Shown in pieces: positions 8,738 through 16,700 of a stretch of DNA of 18,150 nucleotides (within the stretch, counting starts at the first letter, position 1; the number at the start of each line of letters is the position of its first letter). The notes beneath the pieces were generated by a model that saw only the letters and a program-made list of their open reading frames with translations, searched no databases and was not told where the DNA came from. The DNA is from Flavobacteriales bacterium (GTDB lineage: Bacteria; Bacteroidota; Bacteroidia; Flavobacteriales_D; Crocinitomicaceae). A program made the translations under genes and the position numbers. The DNA is taken from positions 1 to 18,150 of the forward strand of contig CANHBA010000024.1 in assembly GCA_947458985.1 (NCBI GenBank), read 5' to 3'.

Positions 8738-10089
8738 AAAAAAGCTTCTTCACCATTGCTTTGTTTTGCGCAAGTGCACTGCAAGCCCAACTCAACCCCG
8801 CCATCACCAATTGGTTGATCAACACCAGTGGCCTCACCGGCTCACATTATGTGCAAGGCAACAGCACACCAATTTCGGATAACGTGGCAGCCAATGTGCA
8901 AGCGGTTCAGTACTCAGCCAACTTTGTGTATGTCACCACCACCGGTATTCCAGCTTACGTAACCGGCCCATTTTTAGATGGGAATCCGTCACTGGCCACC
9001 AACCAAAACGCTATTTTTAAACTCTCCCTGAACCCAAGTGCCAACACCGGCACACTCACCTCTACAACTGGAGGCAACATCGGCATCTTCATCAATGGTG
9101 TGGCTTTATTTGATTACCGCGATGGCGTCGCTTGGAACGCGCAAACCAACTCGCTTTGCGGCGGCCCAGGCAATCCACCTTGCCCTGGAGGCCCAAATGC
9201 CAACATGCCTTGGAACCGAGATGCTGTTTTAGCCGAAAAAGGAGGATTTGATTGCGCCAAAGGACATCCGGCCATGGGCAATTACCACCATCACCAAAAT
9301 CCGAGTGCTTTCAAATTGGATTTGCAAGTCATCTCGAACATCTGCGACATCTACGACGCGGATGGCTTGTATGTGATCGATTCTATGCAACATTCGCCTT
9401 TGATTGGTTTAGCAGCCGACGGCTTTCCAATTTACGGCGCCTATGGGTATCAAAATACAGATGGTACGGGTGGCCTCACGCGCATACTTTCGGGATATCA
9501 ATTGCGCAATATAAGCGTGCGCACCCATTGGGCCGACGGAACTGACGTTGCCGACGGACCTCCCGTCTCTACCACCTATCCGCTCGGATATTTTAGAGAA
9601 GATTACGAATTCATCAGCCATCCGGGCCAACAAGCATATTTGGACGCCAGTAATGGCAGATTTTGCGTCACGCCAGAATACCCAAATGGAACCTATTGTT
9701 ATTTTGCAACCGTTGATGCCAACTGGAATTCAGCGTACCCGTATGTTGTGGGACCTAAATACCATGGCGTAGTGACGGGCTCAAAAGTGACGAGCATTAC
9801 AGAACCAGTTACCACCTACACCTCAGACGCTGGGTTACAAGAACTCGATGCAGCGGATTGGAAAGTGTGGCCTAACCCTAGTCATGAAGTGGCAATGGTT
9901 CAAGTCAATGGCCTCACAACACAATCTCGAAAAGTAACGCTATATGACCAACAAGGCAGGCTTATTGCCCAAAAAACACTGGCGCAAGGAAGCACAATTG
10001 TTTATTTTGAGATCGATACACTCTATCAAGGACTTTACCTAGTTCGCGTAGAGGGCGATGCCCAAGCTAAAACGCTAGTTGTTCGTTAA
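8734..10089 (+). CDS. Secreted YHYH-domain protein with T9SS C-terminal sorting domain
   Basis: This 451-residue protein has signal peptide MKKSFFTIALFCASALQA, cleaved before QLNPA. The body matches the YHYH domain: IFINGVALFDYRDG (about 118-131), the namesake motif here as GNYHHHQNP (182-190), IGLAADGFPIYGAYG (224-238) and a C-terminal YHGVV. The His cluster and several Cys suggest metal binding, but no enzymatic activity is established for the family. Residues about 373-451 form a type A T9SS sorting domain (WKVWPNPS ... GLYLVRVEGDAQAKTLVVR), so the protein should cross the outer membrane through SprA and be anchored or released. It is the last gene of the coupled cluster (ATGA overlap with MbnH at 8734-8737). 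YHYH genes beside MbnP/MbnH-type genes fit a shared copper-handling role, by inference. Confidence 0.87.
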   Translation: MKKSFFTIALFCASALQAQLNPAITNWLINTSGLTGSHYVQGNSTPISDNVAANVQAVQYSANFVYVTTTGIPAYVTGPFLDGNPSLATNQNAIFKLSLNPSANTGTLTSTTGGNIGIFINGVALFDYRDGVAWNAQTNSLCGGPGNPPCPGGPNANMPWNRDAVLAEKGGFDCAKGHPAMGNYHHHQNPSAFKLDLQVISNICDIYDADGLYVIDSMQHSPLIGLAADGFPIYGAYGYQNTDGTGGLTRILSGYQLRNISVRTHWADGTDVADGPPVSTTYPLGYFREDYEFISHPGQQAYLDASNGRFCVTPEYPNGTYCYFATVDANWNSAYPYVVGPKYHGVVTGSKVTSITEPVTTYTSDAGLQELDAADWKVWPNPSHEVAMVQVNGLTTQSRKVTLYDQQGRLIAQKTLAQGSTIVYFEIDTLYQGLYLVRVEGDAQAKTLVVR

Positions 10090-10391
10090 ATTGAAATACC
10101 TTCAGACCGATATTCACAAAAAAGACGGCAATATTCAGCCAATCGGATAAGATGTTCATTTGACACTAACCGCTATTTAAATTCGCCGTAAGTTTAATAT
10201 GAAATAAGGAGAGAAACAGGTAACTTCTTTTGCATAGCAGTTGACATGCTGCTTGGAGAGGCAGTTTCATTTTCTAGTTTGATAAGAGTTTAATAGTTTT
10301 TGTCAACGTCCGAAAGGAATATGCACAAGAAGTTCCTGTCCTTATTACTTACAACGTACCACTCAGACAGTTTTGTCTACTACTAGGAAAA
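10090..10391. other. Gene-poor gap between the MbnP/MbnH cluster and the cyclase gene
   Basis: About 300 AT-rich bases hold no recognisable protein family in any frame. The only candidate coding unit is the 21-codon ORF at 10321-10386. Loose inverted repeats occur (for example AGCA and TGCT flanking 7 bases near 10236-10252), but none is strong enough to name an RNA. The region could be a long 3' untranslated leader to the terminator at 10387-10416, a small RNA, or a decayed gene. Confidence 0.5.
10321..10386 (+). CDS. Possible 21-residue small ORF
   Basis: An ATG at 10321 follows GAAAGGAAT, a plausible ribosome site. The peptide begins MHKKFLSLLLTT, like the start of a signal peptide, then ends after 21 residues at a TAG six bases before the terminator hairpin. 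It could be a real small gene, the remnant of a truncated secreted-protein gene, or chance. There is no family evidence. Confidence 0.2.
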   Translation: MHKKFLSLLLTTYHSDSFVYY

Positions 10392-10416
10392 GGGCTGATT
10401 CTTCAGTCCTTTTTTT
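10387..10416 (+). terminator. Bidirectional intrinsic terminator overlapping the cyclase stop codon
   Basis: The stem GGGCTGA (10392-10398) pairs with TCAGTCC (10403-10409), with one G-U pair in RNA, around a TTCT loop. It is flanked by an A run on the left that extends pairing with the T run at 10410-10416. On the plus strand it would end transcripts coming from the MbnP/MbnH/YHYH cluster. On the minus strand it begins inside the last codons of the cyclase gene and is followed by TTTT. It therefore separates two converging units. Confidence 0.8.
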
Positions 10417-11155
10417 CATTTATAGCATACAGCAACGGCCTACTCGGCGCCGCATCATTGGTAAAATTAGCTACTTGCAACTCTAAAATATACCGTCCGT
10501 CTTGGACCTCATTGGGTACAAAAATGAGCTCTGTTATTGTTCGGTCTGTAATTGGCGCCTCCGGTACCTTCCAAAAGGCATGGTGAAACGCCAATACACC
10601 AGCATCTTCTTCTCTATCTACTGATGGTGTATCGACCAAAAAATGCTTGACCTCTAACTGATCCAATAAGTCAACGACGCCCACATCAAAATAACACGGA
10701 TTGGTTCCCGAATAGTTTGCGCTTCTTTTATCTAGCTGATTAGGTAGTGTTCGTATGACGATCGCTTCTGTAAATTCCCAAGACAACAAGGCCTCTAATT
10801 GATCGGCAAAGACGACATGGTCTCCGTTTGGAAGCACGCGTGGCGTTACGCTTAAAAGGCTGGCACGGAAAAAATACTGCTGAATAGCTTGGTTAACTGG
10901 AAAGATTTCTTTGCTGATATGCCCATGCGCTTCGGTATGTGTTCCGTGGCCGTGCGGATTGAAAAAGATGTCTCGAAAATTAACTGCGCCCCCCTCGGCC
11001 ACACTTCCAACAAAACCATTTGCGCGCACAGGTTCCATGCGCGGTGCGTCTACATACCATGCTCTTGGGTTATCCGGAGCAGCGCGCAAGGCTAGTGAAA
11101 GATCAATAGCTGCACTTGTATCGATAAATTGCTGAGAGTCGAGGTAAAAAATCAT
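10403..11155 (-). CDS. Cyclase-family metal-dependent hydrolase (kynurenine formamidase-like)
   Basis: This 250-residue protein has no signal peptide, so it is probably cytosolic. It shows the metal-binding signature of the cyclase/KynB-type amidohydrolase family: HGHGTHTEAHGHIS at residues 68-81, giving several His plus E75. A second conserved block, VDTPSVDRE near residue 175, is followed by FHHAFW. Family members hydrolyse N-formylkynurenine, isatin, polyketide precursors or other amides and esters; the exact substrate cannot be read here. The gene converges on the YHYH cluster and diverges from glyS with 35 bases between start codons. Its neighbour cluster contains an enzyme pair known to make protein-bound kynurenine, which is noted as a possible but unsupported link. 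Confidence 0.85.
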   Translation of the reverse strand: MIFYLDSQQFIDTSAAIDLSLALRAAPDNPRAWYVDAPRMEPVRANGFVGSVAEGGAVNFRDIFFNPHGHGTHTEAHGHISKEIFPVNQAIQQYFFRASLLSVTPRVLPNGDHVVFADQLEALLSWEFTEAIVIRTLPNQLDKRSANYSGTNPCYFDVGVVDLLDQLEVKHFLVDTPSVDREEDAGVLAFHHAFWKVPEAPITDRTITELIFVPNEVQDGRYILELQVANFTNDAAPSRPLLYAINEKKD

Positions 11156-11177
11156 AGAGTAAAAATAGTGCTTTTCG

Positions 11178-11185
11178 TATCTTTG
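11178..11185 (+). promoter_or_regulatory. Bacteroidota -7 promoter box for glyS
   Basis: TATCTTTG is a perfect match to the Bacteroidota primary-sigma -7 consensus TAnnTTTG, and it ends only 5 bases before the glyS ATG. Transcription would then start at or within a few bases of the ATG, suggesting a leaderless or nearly leaderless message. I find no clear TTG at the -33 position, so confidence is limited. The opposite strand has TATTTTTA just before the cyclase start, a 7-of-8 match. Confidence 0.5.
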
Positions 11186-11190
11186 TAACT

Positions 11191-12738
11191 ATGGAAGCAC
11201 AAAAAGACCGCCTTAAAGACCTTATTTCACACGCAAAAGAGTACGGATTCGTTTTCCCGTCTTCAGAAATCTACGACGGGCTCGCCGCCACCTACGACTA
11301 CGGTCAGTTGGGAGCAGAACTCAAAAACAACATCAAAACCTATTGGTGGAAATCCATGGTGCAATTACATGAAAACATCGTGGGCCTAGACTCCGCTATC
11401 TTCATGCACCCTACTACCTGGAAGGCTTCTGGCCACGTCGATGCTTTCAACGACCCCTTAATTGACAACAAAGATTCCAAAAAACGCTACCGCGCCGATG
11501 TACTATTAGAAGACCACATCGAAAAGATCCGTCAAAAGATCGAAAAAGAAGTCGAAAAAGGACTCAAGCGCTTTGGCGACGCATTTGATGCTACACAATT
11601 TAGAGCTACCAACCCTAATGTGTTGCGCAATCAAGAGAAAATTGAACAAATAGAAGAGCGCATGAAAAGCGCACTCGAACAAAACGACCTCGAAGGTGTG
11701 CGCCAGCTCATCATTGACCTCGAAATCGTTTGCCCTATTTCTGGCTCCAAAAACTGGACTGAAGTACGCCAGTTTAACCTCATGTTCTCTACAGAACTAG
11801 GTTCAGTAGCTGGTGACGCCAGTACCATTTATTTGCGTCCAGAAACCGCACAAGGTATCTTCGTCAACTTCCTGAATGTCCAGAAATCTGGCCGCATGAA
11901 AATCCCTTTTGGTATCGCCCAAATTGGCAAGGCCTTCCGAAACGAAATTGTAGCACGCCAGTTTATCTTCCGCATGCGCGAGTTTGAACAAATGGAAATG
12001 CAATTTTTTGTGCGTCCAGGCGAAGAAATGAAATGGTACGACTACTGGAAAAACATGCGCGCCAAATGGCACCAAAATTTGGGCTTAGGCGCAGAACGCT
12101 ACCGTTTCCACGACCACCTCAAACTCGCCCATTACGCCAACGCTGCCTGCGACATCGAATACAACTTCCCGATGGGCTTCAAAGAACTCGAAGGCATTCA
12201 CTCTCGCACCGACTTCGACCTCAAGCAACACGAACAATTTTCAGGTAAAAAACTCCAGTTTTTTGACCCTGAAATGAATCAAAGCTATGTTCCTTATGTG
12301 GTTGAAACCTCAGTTGGCCTAGACCGCATGTTCTTAGCTGTCTTGAGTGCGGCTTATCAAGAAGAAACTTTAGAAGATGGTTCTGAGCGAGTGGCACTCA
12401 AAATTCCAGCGGTACTTGCTCCATACAAAGCAGCCATTTTACCTTTGATCAAAAAAGACGGCTTGCCAGAAAAAGCACGTGAAATCATGGCGCAACTGCA
12501 ACTTGAGTACAGCGTCCAATACGATGAAAAAGATTCTATTGGCAAGCGCTACCGTCGCCAAGATGCCATCGGCACGCCGTTTTCCATCACCGTAGATCAC
12601 CAAACTTTAGAAGACAACACCGTTACCATCCGCGACCGCGACACCATGATCCAAGAGCGCATTGCCATCTCTGCACTCGAGCGCGTCATTGCAGACAAAG
12701 CAAGTTGGAAACGCGTGCTCTCAGACCTGATCTCGTGA
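11191..12738 (+). CDS. glyS: Glycyl-tRNA synthetase, single-chain homodimeric type
   Basis: This 515-residue class II aminoacyl-tRNA synthetase charges tRNA-Gly with glycine using ATP in the cytosol. It is the alpha2 type, which needs no separate glyQ subunit and is normal in Bacteroidota. Seen: N-terminal GFVFPSSEIYDGLAATYDYG (residues about 19-38), the RPETAQGIFVNF active-site block from residue 216, motif 2 FRNEIVARQFIFRMREFEQME from about 249, motif 3 GLDRMFLAVL from 376, and a C-terminal anticodon-binding domain from about 408 (LAPYKAAILPL ... RYRRQDAIGTPFSITVD). Length agrees with the family. Its stop codon overlaps the start of the next gene by 4 bases. Confidence 0.97.
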   Translation: MEAQKDRLKDLISHAKEYGFVFPSSEIYDGLAATYDYGQLGAELKNNIKTYWWKSMVQLHENIVGLDSAIFMHPTTWKASGHVDAFNDPLIDNKDSKKRYRADVLLEDHIEKIRQKIEKEVEKGLKRFGDAFDATQFRATNPNVLRNQEKIEQIEERMKSALEQNDLEGVRQLIIDLEIVCPISGSKNWTEVRQFNLMFSTELGSVAGDASTIYLRPETAQGIFVNFLNVQKSGRMKIPFGIAQIGKAFRNEIVARQFIFRMREFEQMEMQFFVRPGEEMKWYDYWKNMRAKWHQNLGLGAERYRFHDHLKLAHYANAACDIEYNFPMGFKELEGIHSRTDFDLKQHEQFSGKKLQFFDPEMNQSYVPYVVETSVGLDRMFLAVLSAAYQEETLEDGSERVALKIPAVLAPYKAAILPLIKKDGLPEKAREIMAQLQLEYSVQYDEKDSIGKRYRRQDAIGTPFSITVDHQTLEDNTVTIRDRDTMIQERIAISALERVIADKASWKRVLSDLIS

Positions 12739-13634
12739 GCAGCAAGCTAATTGTCTTTTGTTTCTTGTGTTTGACGACAACAACGCTAAACGCGCAGTTT
12801 ATCCTCAATCAAGACGGCGAGGCCTTTAGTGCCGTCCCTTTTTTCAATGCAGAACTCATTGCAGCGCAACACATCAAAACAATTGATGGTTTTTATACCT
12901 ATAAAAAAGGAAATGAAGCGTTTAAGCCAAGCCCTGACACATTTCGCTTTCGCTTCAACACAGCAGGTCAACTGATCGCAAGTATGGAGGTGCTGCAAAA
13001 AGGCACCGCTAAAGACAGCATTTTCCATCATTATGCCTATTACCCCGATGGGCAACTGAGTTTGCACCGCTTCTCGGCATATGGCGGCGCACTTTGTGAA
13101 CACTACACCTATGACTCACTCAAACGCTTAGTGAGTGTGGCACTATACCGCGACATCTACGACCATAAAAAAGATACTTTAGTCTCATCGGTTAAAATGC
13201 GCACCGAAACACTTCGTTACCACCAAGGTCAGGAGGCTGATTACACCCGTTTCAATAATTACCAAAGACCCTATCTTGAAGTGAGCAATATCTTTGATGC
13301 CAATCATTTTTTAAGCAGTAAAACGGCCTATTACCGGATATCTCAAAACAGTGAAAAGACCCAATATGCTTATAATCAAACTGGACTATTAGCAAGCAAA
13401 GCCACTTTTATTGATAGCGCTAAAGTTGCCAAAGAAGAATGGCGCTATCGCTACGATCAATGGGGCAATTTAATTGAGATGCATCGTTATGAGAACGGCA
13501 CATTTCTGCAAGATTACCAAGTAGTATACGACTATAAAACGGGGTTTCTGGGTTCACTTATCAAGAAAGACGTCAGCACAGATCAACTAAGTATTTTGCG
13601 TTTTACGACGTATACTTATTACCCGAAACCTTAA
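12735..13634 (+). CDS. Secreted protein with degenerate YD-like repeats, function unknown
   Basis: With the GTG at 12735 (overlapping the glyS stop as GTGA) this is a 299-residue protein beginning with a clean signal peptide, MSSKLIVFCFLCLTTTTLNA, before QF. A TTG start at 12705 would put ten charged residues ahead of it and is less likely. The mature part has repeated short strand motifs such as FRFNTAGQLIAS, AYYPDGQLSLHR, TYDSLKRLVSV, AYNQTGLLASK and RYDQWGNLIEM. These resemble YD/RHS-type or MORN-like beta repeats found in many Bacteroidota secreted proteins. No catalytic motif or T9SS sorting domain is visible. It is probably periplasmic or outer-membrane associated. Cotranscription with glyS is implied by the overlap but need not mean a shared function. 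Confidence 0.75.
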   Translation: MSSKLIVFCFLCLTTTTLNAQFILNQDGEAFSAVPFFNAELIAAQHIKTIDGFYTYKKGNEAFKPSPDTFRFRFNTAGQLIASMEVLQKGTAKDSIFHHYAYYPDGQLSLHRFSAYGGALCEHYTYDSLKRLVSVALYRDIYDHKKDTLVSSVKMRTETLRYHQGQEADYTRFNNYQRPYLEVSNIFDANHFLSSKTAYYRISQNSEKTQYAYNQTGLLASKATFIDSAKVAKEEWRYRYDQWGNLIEMHRYENGTFLQDYQVVYDYKTGFLGSLIKKDVSTDQLSILRFTTYTYYPKP

Positions 13635-13653
13635 AATAGGCTGTTATTTATTT

Positions 13654-13674
13654 CTTAAAATCCTAATTTTTAAG
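13654..13674. promoter_or_regulatory. AT-rich inverted repeat upstream of the giant repeat protein gene
   Basis: CTTAAAA and TTTTAAG form a perfect 7-bp inverted repeat with a 7-base spacer. It begins 20 bases after the upstream stop and abuts the putative -7 box at 13674-13681. It may be an operator or a weak terminator for the upstream gene; there is no GC-rich stem or following T run to favour the latter. Confidence 0.4.
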
Positions 13675-13681
13675 AACTTTG
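13674..13681 (+). promoter_or_regulatory. Putative -7 promoter box for the giant repeat protein gene
   Basis: GAACTTTG matches 7 of 8 positions of TAnnTTTG and lies in an AT-rich gap, 36 bases before the ATG at 13718. It predicts a leader of about 30 bases. A -33 TTG is not obvious. Confidence 0.45.
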
Positions 13682-13717
13682 GCACAAAATTTAGGCAAGC
13701 CAAACAAAATCAAAAAT

Positions 13718-16700
13718 ATGAGAAAACTTTACGCACTTCTTCTCTTCGCGCTTACACTTACGAACCTTTCTGCGCAGCATGTCAATTACAATTCTTCTAA
13801 ATGGTTTTGGGGACTCAATTACGGCGGTACTTGGCACAGCACCGACCTCGATTACGAGCGCTACAACGGCTGGGGGCTTACGCTTGGCCGCTCTTATAAC
13901 TACGACTACGGCAGAGGTTTATCTTTTGATATTCGAGGTAGGTTCTTGTCTGGGCAATGGTACGGGCAGTCCGATGCTTTTACGCAGCTAGACCTCAATT
14001 TCAATCCGGTTTTGAGCCCCTATTTCACAAGCAACCCTACTTACGTTCATAATTTTCGTTCGGATATCCGCGAGCTTGACTTAGAATTGGTCTTGCATGC
14101 TGGGCGTTTGCGCGAGCGCACTGGTTTTGATCCTTACGTTTTTGGAGGTGTAGGCCTCACTTGGCAACAAACCTGGGCCGATGCCTTTGACACCTTAGGT
14201 ACTTACGATTACAACAGCCTAGACTTGACGCAGCCCGCTCAACAACAACTAATTGGCTTTATGGACGACATCTATGAAACCCGTCTTGATGGCCTTCAAG
14301 GCAATGATTGGGCTGTTAATTGGATGCCGAGCCTAGGATTTGGTTTGGCTTACCACAAAGGACGTTTTAGCATTGGTGTGGAGCACAAAACCACATTTAC
14401 CATGGCCGATTCATTTGATGGGCTGTCTCAGACAGATCCTCGTCTTAAAAACGACTGGTATCACTACACCTCAGGTTTTTTTCAGCTGCATTTCAAAGGA
14501 AGAGCATCCAAACCAGCTCCTGTACGCGGGAACGACTCGCCAATTACCAATATCAATAATTTTACACAGAACTGCCCTCAACCCATCATCAGTATGGTTG
14601 GCCAACCACAAACGAGCGTATCTGTTACAACAATGCTGTTGCGCTTCGACCTCGCCAATGTGAACAATTCACAAGAGATTCAACTGACCAACGCCTTTAA
14701 CCAAGCCCTTCCATTCAATTTCAACACACAAACCAAGCGTTTGGAGGCAACTGTAACTTTATTACCTGGTACCAATACCTTCACCATTACAGCTACAACC
14801 CCTTGTGGCAGCAAAACGCAAGTTGTTCAAATTGAACAAGTTGCTTGTCAGCTACCTACTGTTCAAATCATGAACTCAGGTGCAAATACCGGAACTGTTC
14901 AACAAGTAGTTTATGCACTTAATGCCACACTTAGTGGGCATTTGAATGCTAACCAGATACAAGTCTTACACAACGGTATGTCTGTGAGCGGTTTCAATTT
15001 CAATCCCAACAATGGCTTATTGCAACGCAATATCAACCTTGCCCCTGGTGCAAATACCATCCGCATTACCGCCACCAACGACTGCGGAAGCGCATTTGAC
15101 CAAATCAGTATCAATTACGATGACTGCCGCACGCCACAACTCAGCTGGTTGCAACCCAACGCCCCAGGCACCACCACCAACCAAGGTGCGCTTACACTAA
15201 ATGCCCAACTAACAGGTAGTACGCAAAACGGACAAGTGTTGGTCTTACACAACAATATTGCCGTACCTAACGCACAACTTGTTGGCTCTAAAATCAATGC
15301 AAACCTCACTCTTAGCCCAGGGCTTAACACTTTCCAAATAAAGTACACGAATCCTTGTGGAACTGACCAAATCAATAGCAGTATCAATTTTCAAAATTGT
15401 ATTCCGCCAGTCATTAGCGTGACCAGCCCAGCTATCAATACCACTCTGAACAATGCGGCTTTGCGTTTGCGTGCAACTGTAAGCAACGTGAGTACACGAA
15501 ACAACATTAAGGTGATCTTTAATGGCATCGAACAAAATACTTTTGCTTATAACAACCAAACCGGCCAATTGGAGCTCAATACCATCTTACTGCCTTGGCT
15601 CAATACGCTCACCATTACCGCAACCAATGATTGCGGCTCAGATGTAGAAACCTTCACTTACACCTACGACGATTGCCAAGCTCCAGCCATCAACCTTCAA
15701 GGCAACTTGAATAATTCGACTAGCAATAATCCTATCGTAGTGACCAACAATAATTTTACTGTGACGGCAACCCTTCAAAACATGCCATTCCAAAATGGCT
15801 TGAGCCTCACTAACAATGGTTCGCCTGTTGCATTTTCTTTCTCAAATGGCAATTTCAATAGCGTACAAGCCACGCTTACCTCCGCCATTAATTTACAAGT
15901 TGGCTTGAACCAAATTGTCATCAACGCTGTTCGCTCTTGTGGCCAAGCTACGCAAACCATCTTTGTGCGCTACGACAACTGCATTGCTCCTCAAATTACG
16001 CTTTTACAACCAACAGCCAGCGGCACAACAACCAATAATCAGGTACTCAACCTCATGGCTAACATTAGTAATTTGGCCTCAAATCAAGGTGTTCAAGTGA
16101 AATTAAATGGTGTCAATGTTCCTTTTAATTGGAATAACAATCAAATTTCAAGTTCGATTAATCTGGTTCAAGGCAACAATACTATACTCATTCAAGCGTC
16201 CAATGCTTGTGGTTCCGATTTAGAAACGCTACAAATTAATTACGCGCAGTGTCAGGCACCACAAATTACCACAACTGCTGCCATTCCAAACGGAGCAAGT
16301 ACGAGTAACGCTAACTTTGTATACAACGCTTTACTGACCAATACTTTTGCCAACCAAATTCAATTAACCGTCAATGGTCAGGCTCAAAATTACAGCTTCA
16401 ATAACAACCAACTCAGCACTACGGTCAGCCTCCAACCAGGACAAAACGTTATCCAGTTAGTGGCAACCAATACTTGCGGCAGCGACATCGAGAACTGGAG
16501 TGTTATTTATGAACCATGTACTGCGCCGCAAATTAGCAATATGAGTCCGGCGGCGAACGTTCCAAATGCAGAACAACAAGTGAACCTAAGTGCGCAACTC
16601 GCTGGTATCAACAATGCCAACCAGATCAGTTTGCTACAGAATGGCACACCAAGTGTCTTTAATTTCCAAAATGGAACTTTCTCTGCAAGCCTTCAATTGC

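Noticed and set aside
10236..10256. Imperfect palindrome near TAGCAGTTGACATGCTGC as an operator or attachment site
   Set aside because: Only 4-base perfect arms around 7 bases; too weak, and no integrase or regulator gene is nearby.
10091..10320. Short open frames on both strands in the gap (for example minus-strand peptides of about 30 residues)
   Set aside because: No ribosome sites, no similarity I recognise, and lengths expected by chance.
12705..12734. TTG start for the secreted gene after glyS
   Set aside because: It places charged residues ahead of the signal peptide and deepens the overlap; the GTG at 12735 gives a clean signal peptide.
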